From the NCBI GenBank assembly GCA_050944685.1, contig JBMNRP010000010.1:1-64000 (forward strand): 64,000 nucleotides of DNA, written 5' to 3'. The notes beneath the pieces were generated by a model. It was not told where the DNA came from. It made no database searches and saw only the letters and a program-made list of their open reading frames with translations. The position numbers and the translations under genes are program-made. This DNA comes from CADBRN01 sp050944685 (GTDB lineage Bacteria > Bacillota > Clostridia > Lachnospirales > Lachnospiraceae). Positions within the stretch are counted from its first letter, which is position 1, and each line of letters starts with the position of its first letter. Below, in pieces: positions 7,622 through 16,323 of this stretch.

Positions 7622-8806
7622 GTGAAGGAAAATCAGATTCCCTGCGTCTATCTGAAAAACGGACGGGCGATGCAGGGATTTCAGGGTGTCAGAGATGGCA
7701 GGCAGACCGGAGAAAATCTGGCGGATATGGCTGTGAATTTTCGTGACGGCGGGGCGAGAGCGCTCGTCGTATTTGATTTTTCCGATGGGGACAGGGAGCA
7801 TGACGTCAATCTGGACGCGATGCATGTTCTCACGGAAAATGCCGTCGTTCCGGTGATTGGCGCGGGCAATGTGAAACGCGCCGAGGATGTGAAAAAGCTG
7901 ATTTACGCGGGATGCGACAAGGCGGTTCTCAATTATTCCAAAGAAGCGGATATTGAGATGACCGAAGAGGTCTCGAAGCGCTTCGGGAAAAAACGGATCG
8001 CGGTCTATATTCCTGACGTTTCGGTGTTTGAGAGTCAGAAAGAGCGGATTGGCGAATACGTTTCCGCGATCCTCTGTGACCGGTCGATCGCCGGGAAAAT
8101 CGCCGGGATGACCGACATCGGGGTGATTGCCCATGACGACGCGGCTCAGATGTGCGAGTCGCTCACCTATGAGCTCGGTTTCCGCCCGCTGTTTTCCTGG
8201 CAGGATCTGAAGACAGACGCGAACGGACTCGTTCCCTGTGTTGTACAGGACGTGGAGAACGACGAAGTTCTGATGGTCGCCTATATGAACGGGGAATCGT
8301 TTGACGCGACGATGAAGAGCGGAAGGATGACGTACTGGAGCCGGAGCCGCAATGAGCTCTGGGAGAAGGGAGATACCAGCGGTCACTTCCAGTTTGTCCG
8401 GGAGATGAAAATTGACTGCGACAAGGATACCATTCTCGCGAAGGTGGTTCAGATCGGAGCCGCCTGCCACACCGGAAACCGGAGCTGCTTTTACCGCAGT
8501 CTGATTGATGCCGACGCCTCCAAGCAGAATCTCACCGCCGTCCTCGAGGACGTATACGGGGTGATTGCGGACCGCCGTGTCCATCCGAAGGAGGGCTCCT
8601 ACACCAATTATCTTTTCGATAAGGGGATCGACAAGATTTTGAAAAAGGTGGGAGAGGAATCGGCAGAGATCATCATTGCCGCCAAGAATCCGGACGCAAG
8701 GGAGTCGGTCTACGAAATTTCCGATTTCCTGTATCATCTCATGGTTCTGATGGTGGAGAAGGGGATCACCTGGAAGGATATCGCGAAAGAACTGGCCAAC
8801 CGGTGA
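7622..8806 (+). CDS. hisIE: HisI-HisE bifunctional enzyme with an N-terminal degenerate HisF-like domain
   Basis: The C-terminal half is a standard HisIE, which hydrolyses phosphoribosyl-ATP (HisE) and opens the ring of phosphoribosyl-AMP (HisI). The HisI part (about residues 193-292) has LWEKGDTSGH, the DCDKD metal motif and ACHTGNRSCFY. The HisE part (about 305-394) has the MazG-like KVGEESAE and EISDFLYH motifs. The first 185 residues resemble a shortened HisF barrel: IPCVYLKNGRAMQG matches the HisF start but Tyr10 replaces the catalytic Asp11, and PVIGAGNVKRAEDVKKLI resembles the phosphate-binding half. I chose the GTG at 7622 (394 residues) because AAGGAG lies six bases upstream; an in-frame ATG at 7544 adds 26 non-conserved residues and has no comparable site. 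It is the last his gene; hisA, hisF, hisH and hisC are absent here. Confidence 0.88.
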   Translation: MKENQIPCVYLKNGRAMQGFQGVRDGRQTGENLADMAVNFRDGGARALVVFDFSDGDREHDVNLDAMHVLTENAVVPVIGAGNVKRAEDVKKLIYAGCDKAVLNYSKEADIEMTEEVSKRFGKKRIAVYIPDVSVFESQKERIGEYVSAILCDRSIAGKIAGMTDIGVIAHDDAAQMCESLTYELGFRPLFSWQDLKTDANGLVPCVVQDVENDEVLMVAYMNGESFDATMKSGRMTYWSRSRNELWEKGDTSGHFQFVREMKIDCDKDTILAKVVQIGAACHTGNRSCFYRSLIDADASKQNLTAVLEDVYGVIADRRVHPKEGSYTNYLFDKGIDKILKKVGEESAEIIIAAKNPDARESVYEISDFLYHLMVLMVEKGITWKDIAKELANR

Positions 8807-8848
8807 GATACTGCATCACAGCATAGAAATGCGATCTGAGGGAGTCAA

Positions 8849-9775
8849 TTGAAAAAGGGGAAAAAAGTTACAATCGGAAGTATTGAAGGGGAACTCAGTT
8901 AAAAGAAAAACAGAATCCTGACGGATTATCTCGGGCAGGAGCACCCGGATCTCGAGGTGGTGACCATCTCGGTCCGGACTTCGGGGAAAAAGCTGTCGAA
9001 AGAGGCGGCTTCCGTCGAGAGTGAAAATGTTCTGGAGGATTCTCTGAGAAACGGACTGACGGATCTGAGTTTCCGCAGCCTTACGGAAATCCCGTACCAG
9101 ATTCCGGACGAGCTGCCGATCGTCGCCTATGCAAAGCGCGGGGAGGCGAGAGACGCCCTCGTCCTGCCAAAGGGAAAGGACGCGCCGGATCCTGAGCGGC
9201 CGATGGCCACGACGACGAGGATGCGCGCGATTCAGCTGAGAAAGCTCTACCGGGGATTTCGCTTTGCCGTTGCCAGGGGTTCGATTCCGGAGATGCTGGA
9301 GCGGCTTGACTCTGGCCATTACAGTGCTCTGGTGCTGCCCGCGTCGGATCTGATTCTGTCCGGGTTCTCCGGCCGGATCAGCCGCTATTTCGCTCCGGAG
9401 GAGATTATGCCAGAGGTGGGCGCAGGAATCCTGGCTGCCCAGGGAAGGGCAGAAGAGGATTACTCGTTCCTGAGCGGATTTTCGGACCCGAAGGCCGCCT
9501 GCGAGGCGGTGTCGGAGCGTGCGTTCGCCCGGCTCATGACCGACGGAGAACAGCGGACGGTTTCCGCCTACGCCGTCGTTCAGGGAGATCATCTGGTTTT
9601 GCGCGGCCTCTGCTACGACAAGAAGCTGAGGAAAATGAAGAGCGGACAGGCGGACGGTTCCGCGGAGGATGCGGGAGCCATCGGCGAGACGCTTGCGAAG
9701 CAGTTCCTGGAGGAAGAAAAAAAGAGCAGGAGGCCGGAGAGAAAGCCGAAGGAGAAGAAAAAAACCAGGAAATAA
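8849..9775 (+). pseudogene. hemC-like (hydroxymethylbilane synthase) pseudogene with an in-frame stop
   Basis: Reading from a TTG at 8849, five bases after GAGGGAG, gives KKGKKVTIGSIEGELS, a TAA stop at 8900-8902, then KKNRILTDYLGQEHPDLEV in the same frame. The distance from the IG pair to HPDLEV equals that of functional HemC, so a single substitution rather than an indel made the stop. Downstream the frame stays open for about 290 codons with HemC-like segments: PIVAYAKRGEARDALVLP, RLDSGHYSALVLPASDL, a degenerate lysine/arginine-rich loop, and MPEVGAGILAAQ. Catalytic features are eroded: the GTRxS start is GSIEG, and the cysteine that carries the dipyrromethane cofactor (usually LEGGCQ) is Glu, codon 9548-9550, in MTDGEQ. 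A shorter product from the GTG at 8957 would lack the N-terminus and have no clear ribosome site. An alternative is a non-catalytic paralogue. Confidence 0.75.
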
Positions 9776-9784
9776 AGAAGGGGT

Positions 9785-10276
9785 ATGATATTTTTGAAAC
9801 AGGTCGATATCTACACAGACGGCGCTGCCAGGGGAAATCCGGACGGGCCGGGAGGCTACGGTGCGGTCCTGCGGTTTGTGGATTCCGCGGGAGAGCTTCA
9901 TGAAAAAGAGCTTTCCGCGGGCTATAAGAAAACGACGAATAACCGTATGGAGCTGATGGCCGTCATCGCGGCGCTGGAAGCGCTCCGTGTTCCGTGCGAG
10001 GTGAGGGTTCATTCGGATTCTCAGTATATTGTCAACGCGTTTAACCGGCACTGGATCGACAGCTGGCGGAAAAAAGGATGGAAGCGCGGAAAAAATGAGC
10101 CGGTGAAGAACGTGGATCTCTGGAAGCGTCTTCTGGCGGCGATGGCGCCCCACCAGGTCTCGTTTGTCTGGGTGAGAGGGCACGACGGGGATGAGCAGAA
10201 CGAGAGATGCGACGTGCTCGCCACGACGGCCGCGGACGGGGACGACCTCCTCGAGGACCCGGGAGCGGAATCGTGA
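9785..10276 (+). CDS. rnhA: ribonuclease HI
   Basis: RNase HI cuts the RNA strand of RNA-DNA hybrids, removing primers and R-loops. The 163-residue protein carries all four acidic active-site residues in their usual settings: Asp in DIYTDGAARGNP, Glu in NNRMELMAVIAAL, Asp in VHSDSQYIVNAF, and Asp in NERCDVLA. The basic handle region WRKKGWKRGKNEPVKNVDLW is also present, as in the Escherichia coli type. The ATG at 9785 follows AAGAAGGGGT. A short acidic tail follows the conserved core. Confidence 0.95.
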   Translation: MIFLKQVDIYTDGAARGNPDGPGGYGAVLRFVDSAGELHEKELSAGYKKTTNNRMELMAVIAALEALRVPCEVRVHSDSQYIVNAFNRHWIDSWRKKGWKRGKNEPVKNVDLWKRLLAAMAPHQVSFVWVRGHDGDEQNERCDVLATTAADGDDLLEDPGAES

Positions 10277-10347
10277 GACGTGGGCTTCTTTTTAAAGCAG
10301 ACTTTCAGAAAATTTCAGGATAATAAAGATTGAAGGAGAGACGGAAC

Positions 10348-11580
10348 ATGCAGATTTACGAGGAACTGATCGCGAGAGATCTGATTGCACAGGTCACGGA
10401 TGAAAAAGAAGTCCGCGAGCTGGTGAATACCGGAAAGGCGGTTTTCTATATCGGTTTTGACCCGACGGCGGACAGCCTCCACGTCGGCCATTTCATGGCG
10501 CTGTGCCTGATGAAGCGGCTGCAGATGGCAGGAAACAAACCGATTGCCCTGCTCGGGGGAGGAACCGGTATGATCGGGGATCCCTCCGGACGCACGGATA
10601 TGAGAAAGATGCTGACGCCGGAAGTGATCCAGCACAACATTGACTGCTTCAAGGTTCAGATGAGCCGCTTCATCGATTTTTCCGACGGGAAAGCGATCAT
10701 GGTCAACAACGCGGACTGGCTGATGAATCTGAATTATATTGATTTCATCCGAGAGGTCGGACCGCATTTTTCCGTCAACAACATGCTCCGGGCGAAGTGC
10801 TACGAGCAGAGAATGGAGAGGGGTCTCTCGTTCCTGGAATTTAACTACATGCCGATGCAGAGCTACGATTTCTACATGCTCTACAAAAAATACGGCTGCA
10901 ATATGCAGTTCGGAGGAGACGATCAGTGGTCCAACATGCTCGGCGGAACGGAGCTGATCCGTCGGATCCTGCACAAGGATGCCTACGCGATGACCATCAA
11001 CCTGCTGCTGAATTCGGAGGGCAAAAAGATGGGCAAGACGCAGTCCGGCGCGGTCTGGCTCGACCCGGAGAAGACCTCTCCCTACGATTTTTACCAGTAC
11101 TGGAGAAATGTCGCGGACTCGGATGTCCTCAAATGCCTGCGCATGCTGACCTTCCTTCCGCTCGAGCAGATCGACGAGATGGATCACTGGGAGGGAAGCC
11201 GCCTGAATGAGGCAAAGGAGATCCTCGCGTTCCAGCTGACGTCTCTCGTGCACGGAGAGGAAGAGGCGAAGAAGGCGGAGGCGGGAGCGAAGGCTCTCTT
11301 TGCCGGAGGTACTGCGGAGGGCGCGGAGATGCCGACCGCCACGCTGTCGGAGGAGGATTTCACCGATGATAAAATTGACATTATTTCACTGCTTGTGAAA
11401 GCAGAACTCGTGAAGACCAGATCCGAGGGAAGACGTGCCGTTCAGCAGGGAGGCGTCACGCTCGGAGGAGAGAAGATCCCGGATTTCAGGTATGAGATCG
11501 CGAAGGACGACATTCCGGAGGACGGGATTCTTCTGAAGAAGGGGAAGAAGAACTTTAAAAAAATTTGCCTCGGGAATTGA
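10348..11580 (+). CDS. tyrS: tyrosyl-tRNA synthetase
   Basis: TyrRS charges tRNA-Tyr in the cytoplasm. The 410-residue protein has the class I catalytic domain with the HIGH-type motif HVGHF (residues 45-49), the tyrosine-binding NYMPMQSYDFYMLYKKY and GGDDQWSNM segments, the KMSKS-type loop KKMGKTQSG, and a C-terminal S4 domain (about 345-405) with RSEGRRAVQQGGVTLGG. The start at 10348 is preceded by GGAGAGACGGAAC; a TTG 18 bases further upstream also reads in frame but coincides with the ribosome-binding region. No T-box leader is visible. Confidence 0.97.
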   Translation: MQIYEELIARDLIAQVTDEKEVRELVNTGKAVFYIGFDPTADSLHVGHFMALCLMKRLQMAGNKPIALLGGGTGMIGDPSGRTDMRKMLTPEVIQHNIDCFKVQMSRFIDFSDGKAIMVNNADWLMNLNYIDFIREVGPHFSVNNMLRAKCYEQRMERGLSFLEFNYMPMQSYDFYMLYKKYGCNMQFGGDDQWSNMLGGTELIRRILHKDAYAMTINLLLNSEGKKMGKTQSGAVWLDPEKTSPYDFYQYWRNVADSDVLKCLRMLTFLPLEQIDEMDHWEGSRLNEAKEILAFQLTSLVHGEEEAKKAEAGAKALFAGGTAEGAEMPTATLSEEDFTDDKIDIISLLVKAELVKTRSEGRRAVQQGGVTLGGEKIPDFRYEIAKDDIPEDGILLKKGKKNFKKICLGN

Positions 11581-11593
11581 CGTGTGCTAAGAT
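11565..11593 (+). promoter_or_regulatory. probable promoter of alaS
   Basis: TTGCCT (11565-11570), a 17-base spacer and TAAGAT (11588-11593). It overlaps the 3' end of tyrS and leaves a leader of about 35 bases, so alaS lacks a T-box. Confidence 0.5.
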
Positions 11594-11633
11594 GGAATCT
11601 GCATGCGAAAATTGAAAGGAGCGTAACCGACCG

Positions 11634-14285
11634 ATGAAAAAATATGGTCTGAACGAGCTGAGAGAGATGTTTCTGAAATTCTTCGAGAGCAAGGGGCATC
11701 TGCGTCTCCCCAGCTTTTCTCTGATTCCCCACAATGACAACAGCCTTCTGATTATCAATTCCGGCATGGCTCCGCTGAAGCCGTATTTCACCGGGATGGA
11801 GATCCCTCCGAGAACGCGCGTGACGACCTGTCAGAAATGCATCCGGACGGGTGACATCGAGAATGTGGGAAAGACCTCCCGGCACGGGACGTTTTTTGAG
11901 ATGCTGGGGAACTTTTCGTTCGGAGATTATTTCAAGAAAGAATCGATCCCGTGGGCGTGGGAATTTCTGACGAAGGTCGTGGGACTTGATCCCGACCGTC
12001 TGTATCCGTCCGTCTATGTGGACGATGATGAGGCTTTCAATATCTGGCGCGATGACATCGGAATCGCTCCGGAGCGCATCTTCCGCTTCGGCAAGGAGGA
12101 CAATTTCTGGGAGCACGGAAGCGGACCGTGCGGACCGTGTTCCGAGATATACTACGACCGCGGCGAGAAGTACGGCTGCGGGAAGCCGACCTGTACGGTC
12201 GGGTGCGACTGTGACCGCTACATGGAGGTCTGGAATATCGTTTTCAGCCAGTTTGACAACGACGGAAATGGCCACTATTCCGAACTGGAGCACAAAAACA
12301 TCGATACCGGAATGGGTCTGGAGCGCCTGGCGGTCGTCGTCCAGGACGTCGACTCGATTTTTGACGTCGATACCATCCGGGCGCTGCGGGATGAGGTCTG
12401 CCGCATCGCCGGCGTCGAGTATGGGAAGAAGCATGAGACAGACGTGTCGGTCCGCGTCATCACGGATCACATACGCTCCGCGACGTTCATGATTTCCGAC
12501 GGAATAATGCCGACGAACGAAGGCCGCGGCTACGTCCTGCGCCGCCTGATCCGTCGCGCTGCCCGTCACGGAAGACTTCTCGGAATTGACCATCCGTTCC
12601 TTGCGGAGCTCGCCTGCCGTGTCATTGAGGACAGCAGGGTCGCCTATCCGGAACTGGAAGAACGGAAGAACTTTATCGTCAGGGTTCTGACCAATGAGGA
12701 GGACCAGTTCAACCGCACGCTGGATCAGGGACTCGGTATCCTGCGCGAAATGGAGAAGAAGCTCTCGGAATCCGGAAAGACCGTGCTCGACGGAGCAGAC
12801 GCGTTCAAGCTCTACGATACGTTCGGATTTCCGGCGGATCTGACCGAAGAGATCCTGGCGGAAAAGGGATACACCTACGACCGCGTGGAGTTTGAAAAAT
12901 GCATGAAGATTCAGCAGGAGACCGCGAGAAATGCGCGTGCCGTCAGCAACTACATGGGGGCCGACGCGACGGTTTACGATCAGATCGATCCGTCCGTCAC
13001 CAGCGAGTTTGACGGCTATTTCGATCATCTGACCGATGAGTCTCAGATCCTTGTGATCACGGGGGAAAAAGAGCTGAAAGATACTCTGAGCGAGGGAGAG
13101 AGCGGAACGATCATTACCGCGAAGACCCCGTTCTACGGAACGATGGGCGGACAGACCGGCGATGTCGGCGTGATTGAGTCCGCAAACGGCAAATTCGTCG
13201 TCTCCGATACGATTCATCTGCGCGGCGGGAAGATCGGCCACGTCGGAAAGATGGAATCCGGCATGCTTGAGACCGGAGAGAAGGTTACGCTTTCCGTGGA
13301 CCGGAATGCCCGTCTTGCTACCGCAAGGAATCACAGTGCGACGCATCTTCTTCAGAAAGCGCTGAAAATCGTTCTCGGGGATCATGTCGCTCAGAAGGGT
13401 TCCTTCGTCTCTCCGACGCGTCTCCGCTTTGACTTCGCCCATTTCCAGGCGATGACGAAGGAAGAGATTGACCGCGTCGAGAATATCGTCAATCAGCAGA
13501 TCGCCTCTTCGCTTCCGGTCCATACGGATCTGATGTCCCTCGAGGAGGCGAGGAAAACCGGAGCGATGGCCCTGTTTGACGAGAAGTACGGTGACGTGGT
13601 CCGCGTCGTTTCCATGGGAGATTTTTCGAAGGAGCTCTGCGGAGGAACGCACGTTTCCAATACGTCTGAGATTCTGTTCTTCAAGATTCTCTCCGAGTCC
13701 GGAATTTCCTCCGGAGTCCGCCGGATCGAGGCTCTCACGGGGACGAATCTGATTCATTACTACGAGAAACAGTCCTCGACGCTCGAGGCTGCGGCCCGCG
13801 CGCTGAAGACCGATCCGGCCGAGGTGCCGGAGCGCATCCGCCATCTGCAGGCAGAGGTCAGGTCGCTGTCTTCTGAAAATGAGAAACTGAAAAATCAGCT
13901 GGCCAATGAGTCACTCGGTGATGTGACCGAGCGCGTTCAGAATGTGAACGGGGTGAAGTTTCTGGCCGTCCCGGTTCCGGATACGGACGGAAATGAACTG
14001 AGAAATCTCGGTGACCAGATGAAAGAGAAGATCGGTGAGGGCGTCGTTCTTCTGGCTTCGGCGAAGGGCGGAAAGGTTTCTCTGGTCGTCATGGCCACGG
14101 ATGAGGCAGTGAAAAAGGGAGTTCACGCCGGAAATCTGGTCCGTGCGGCGGCGAAGATCGTCGGCGGCGGCGGAGGCGGACGGCCGAACATGGCGCAGGC
14201 GGGAGGAAAGAATCCGGATGCCATACCGGAAATGATCCGCAGGGCGCCGGAACTTCTCGCGGAGCAGATTTCAGAAAAGCGTTGA
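11634..14285 (+). CDS. alaS: alanyl-tRNA synthetase
   Basis: AlaRS charges tRNA-Ala and hydrolyses mischarged Ser- and Gly-tRNA. The 883-residue protein has the complete domain set: a class II catalytic core at the N-terminus (MKKYGLNELREMFLKFFESKGH, FEMLGNFSFGDYFKKE, GPCGPCSEIYYD), an editing domain with the zinc-binding HSATH and CGGTH motifs, a coiled-coil stretch (about residues 718-757), and a C-terminal DHHA1/C-Ala domain with the glycine-rich GGGGGGRPNMAQAGG. The start at 11634 follows GAAAGGAGCGTAACCGACCG. Its stop codon overlaps the -35 of the rpsU promoter. Confidence 0.97.
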   Translation: MKKYGLNELREMFLKFFESKGHLRLPSFSLIPHNDNSLLIINSGMAPLKPYFTGMEIPPRTRVTTCQKCIRTGDIENVGKTSRHGTFFEMLGNFSFGDYFKKESIPWAWEFLTKVVGLDPDRLYPSVYVDDDEAFNIWRDDIGIAPERIFRFGKEDNFWEHGSGPCGPCSEIYYDRGEKYGCGKPTCTVGCDCDRYMEVWNIVFSQFDNDGNGHYSELEHKNIDTGMGLERLAVVVQDVDSIFDVDTIRALRDEVCRIAGVEYGKKHETDVSVRVITDHIRSATFMISDGIMPTNEGRGYVLRRLIRRAARHGRLLGIDHPFLAELACRVIEDSRVAYPELEERKNFIVRVLTNEEDQFNRTLDQGLGILREMEKKLSESGKTVLDGADAFKLYDTFGFPADLTEEILAEKGYTYDRVEFEKCMKIQQETARNARAVSNYMGADATVYDQIDPSVTSEFDGYFDHLTDESQILVITGEKELKDTLSEGESGTIITAKTPFYGTMGGQTGDVGVIESANGKFVVSDTIHLRGGKIGHVGKMESGMLETGEKVTLSVDRNARLATARNHSATHLLQKALKIVLGDHVAQKGSFVSPTRLRFDFAHFQAMTKEEIDRVENIVNQQIASSLPVHTDLMSLEEARKTGAMALFDEKYGDVVRVVSMGDFSKELCGGTHVSNTSEILFFKILSESGISSGVRRIEALTGTNLIHYYEKQSSTLEAAARALKTDPAEVPERIRHLQAEVRSLSSENEKLKNQLANESLGDVTERVQNVNGVKFLAVPVPDTDGNELRNLGDQMKEKIGEGVVLLASAKGGKVSLVVMATDEAVKKGVHAGNLVRAAAKIVGGGGGGRPNMAQAGGKNPDAIPEMIRRAPELLAEQISEKR

Positions 14286-14310
14286 CGTTCCAAATAAAAA
14301 CTGCTATTAT
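14282..14310 (+). promoter_or_regulatory. sigma-A-type promoter of rpsU
   Basis: TTGACG (14282-14287), a 17-base spacer and TATTAT (14305-14310). The -35 overlaps the alaS stop codon, so rpsU can be expressed independently of the synthetase. Confidence 0.78.
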
Positions 14311-14384
14311 GATTAAAGTGCAAAAATACCCAAACAGTTGTATTTAGCACAATCTTGTAACTGGAGGGAGGTCAGGTTTGGGCA

Positions 14385-14561
14385 ATGGCTAATGTAATCG
14401 TAAAAGAAAACGAGACATTGGACAGCGCTTTGCGCAGATTTAAGCGTAGCTGTGCAAAGGCGGGTATCCAGCAGGAGATCCGCAAGAGAGAGCATTACGA
14501 GAAACCCAGTGTTCGTCGTAAGAAAAAATCCGAAGCAGCGAGAAAGCGCAAATATAATTAA
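14385..14561 (+). CDS. rpsU: 30S ribosomal protein S21
   Basis: This is a 58-codon gene. Its product begins MANVIVKENETLDSALRRF and ends in a highly basic RRKKKSEAARKRKYN tail, which is the S21 pattern throughout. S21 binds the small subunit near the anti-Shine-Dalgarno region of 16S rRNA and influences initiation. It has its own promoter upstream and a hairpin terminator 13 bases downstream, so it is probably a monocistronic transcript. A GGAGGGAGG purine stretch lies about 14 bases before the ATG, further than usual, which is worth noting for a protein that acts at initiation. Confidence 0.96.
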   Translation: MANVIVKENETLDSALRRFKRSCAKAGIQQEIRKREHYEKPSVRRKKKSEAARKRKYN

Positions 14562-14573
14562 TTTTGCATGTCG

Positions 14574-14601
14574 AAGAGCTCTGACAAAAGTCAGGGCTCT
14601 T
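14574..14601 (+). terminator. hairpin terminator after rpsU
   Basis: AAGAGCTCTGAC pairs with GTCAGGGCTCTT around an AAAA loop, giving a 12-pair stem with one G-T wobble. The T-tract downstream is poor, so efficiency is uncertain. Confidence 0.7.
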
Positions 14602-14715
14602 ACTCATATTTCAGAAGATTCCCGCGGGTGACGGCCGGTGCCGGTTCCCGCTTCCTTTCTGCATGGCCGGGGAGTCCGGCGGACGTGTGAGTTCCCGGAG
14701 CGATCCGGAAAGCAA

Positions 14716-15528
14716 ATGAATGATATGAAAAAAACAGTAGTCAACCGACAGAAGATTGTGATCCGGAGAGATCTGCTCCCGGAGGGGTCTCTCCGTGTGG
14801 CTTTTCTGACGGATATGCATAACGCGTGCGGCCCGGAGGAGTCGGAGTTTCTTTTTCATGCCCTGCGTCGGTACCGCCCGGATCTGGTTCTGGTGGGAGG
14901 CGATATGCTGATCGCCGCGCCCGGATACGGACCGGAGCCGGCCAGAAGCTTTATGCTTCGGCTCGCGGATGAATTTCCGGTCTACGCGGCCTCCGGCAAT
15001 CACGAATACCGCAGCAGGCTTTACCCGGAGGTTTACGGGAGCCTGTACCGCGACTATATGGTCCCGCTCCGGAAGGCGGGCGTCCATTTTCTTGGGAACC
15101 ATGTCTCGGATCTCTGGATCCGCGGACTTCCGGTCCGTCTGATCGGCTTTAACGCGGGGACCCGCTATTATCAGAGGTTCCGCAGATGCCGCATGGAGCC
15201 GGAAATGCTGTTTAACCGTCTGGGGAGACCGCCGGCGGATGAGGTTTCCATCCTTCTCGCGCATAACCCGTATTACTTCAGAACCTATTACGCCTACGGC
15301 GCGGATCTGACTCTCTGCGGCCACTGCCACGGAGGAATTGCCCGGCTGGGAAAGACGAGGGGGCTGGTCTCCCCGGATTTCCGGATTTTTCCGAAGTACG
15401 TCCACGGTCTGACCGAGCGGAACGGAAAATATCTGATGGTAGGGGCAGGACTGGGAGAGCACACGATTCCGTTCCGCATTCACAATCCCAGGGAACTGGT
15501 GGCACTGGACATTCTGGTTAACCCGTAA
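14716..15528 (+). CDS. calcineurin-like metallophosphoesterase
   Basis: The 270-residue protein has the ordered metal-binding motifs of the calcineurin-like phosphoesterase fold: LTDMHN (D-x-H), LVGGDML (GGD), ASGNHEYR (GNHE), an isolated LLAHNPYY histidine, and LCGHCHGG (GHxH). This set resembles the YkuE/YaeI subgroup. Unlike many of those it has no obvious N-terminal membrane helix or Tat signal, so a cytoplasmic location is likely. The substrate is unknown. The start at 14716 is chosen because upstream in-frame residues are not conserved in character. It lies between the rpsU terminator and scpA and may be read together with scpAB. Confidence 0.85.
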   Translation: MNDMKKTVVNRQKIVIRRDLLPEGSLRVAFLTDMHNACGPEESEFLFHALRRYRPDLVLVGGDMLIAAPGYGPEPARSFMLRLADEFPVYAASGNHEYRSRLYPEVYGSLYRDYMVPLRKAGVHFLGNHVSDLWIRGLPVRLIGFNAGTRYYQRFRRCRMEPEMLFNRLGRPPADEVSILLAHNPYYFRTYYAYGADLTLCGHCHGGIARLGKTRGLVSPDFRIFPKYVHGLTERNGKYLMVGAGLGEHTIPFRIHNPRELVALDILVNP

Positions 15529-15552
15529 TTTTTGACAGGCAGGATTTTTCAA

Positions 15553-16308
15553 TTGGCAGAAATAGATGTAAAGCTTCAGGTTTTTGAGGGGCCGCTGGAC
15601 CTTCTTCTGCACCTGATTGACAAAAACAAAATCGACATATATGATATCCCGATTTCCGAGATCACGGATCAGTATCTGGATTATGTTTCCTCCATGAACA
15701 CCGAGGACATGGAAACCACGAGCGAGTTTATGGTCATGGCCGCGACTCTGATTGACATCAAGTGCCGCATGCTTCTTCCGAAGGAAGAGACGGAGGATGA
15801 AGAAGAGGAGGATCCCCGCGCGGAGCTGGTGCGGACCCTGCTGGAGTACAAGCAGTATAAGTACATGGCGGGCCGCCTGCGCGACCGGTCGGATCTGACG
15901 GGCGAGCTGATTCCCAGAGAACCCGGTTTTCCCCCCGAGGTTCTCGCCTATCGCCCTCCGGTGGACACAGAGGAGCTTCTTTCCGACGTGACGCTCGACC
16001 GTCTGCAGGAGGTTTTTGAATTTGTCATGCGCCGCCGCCAGGATAAGATCGATCCGATCCGCAGCAAATTCGGCGAGATCGAGAAGGAGGATGTGACGCT
16101 TCCGGAAAAGCTTTCGTACGTCCGGAATTACGCGAGGAAAAACCGCCATTTTTCTTTCCGCACCCTGTTGGAAAAACAGCACTCCCGGATGCAGGTCATC
16201 ACGACCTTTCTTGCGGTTCTGGAGCTGATCCGGACCGGTGATATCCGGATCACGCAGAAGGAAATATTCGGGGATATCGAGATTGATTCCCTGGAAAAGG
16301 CCGGTTAA
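15553..16308 (+). CDS. scpA: segregation and condensation protein A
   Basis: ScpA is the kleisin subunit that bridges SMC heads and, with ScpB, forms the condensin-like complex that organises the chromosome. The 251-residue product begins with the family signature VKLQVFEGPLDLLLHLIDKN, continues with SEFMVMAATLIDIKCRMLLP, has a variable acidic linker, and ends with a winged-helix domain that binds the SMC cap. I prefer the TTG at 15553 because it places the conserved core close to the N-terminus; a TTG at 15532 would add seven residues. scpB follows after 15 bases. Confidence 0.93.
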   Translation: MAEIDVKLQVFEGPLDLLLHLIDKNKIDIYDIPISEITDQYLDYVSSMNTEDMETTSEFMVMAATLIDIKCRMLLPKEETEDEEEEDPRAELVRTLLEYKQYKYMAGRLRDRSDLTGELIPREPGFPPEVLAYRPPVDTEELLSDVTLDRLQEVFEFVMRRRQDKIDPIRSKFGEIEKEDVTLPEKLSYVRNYARKNRHFSFRTLLEKQHSRMQVITTFLAVLELIRTGDIRITQKEIFGDIEIDSLEKAG

Positions 16309-16323
16309 AGGAGGGGGCCAATC

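Noticed and set aside
6929..8737. 602-codon minus-strand frame opposite hisB-hisIE
   Set aside because: It spans two well-supported genes and the intergenic region on the other strand, with no recognisable domain.
11442..13844. 800-codon open frame on the minus strand opposite alaS
   Set aside because: It is a shadow of alaS: high GC and strong codon bias keep the opposite frame open. The translation is low in complexity, lacks any known motif, and has no ribosome site or promoter.
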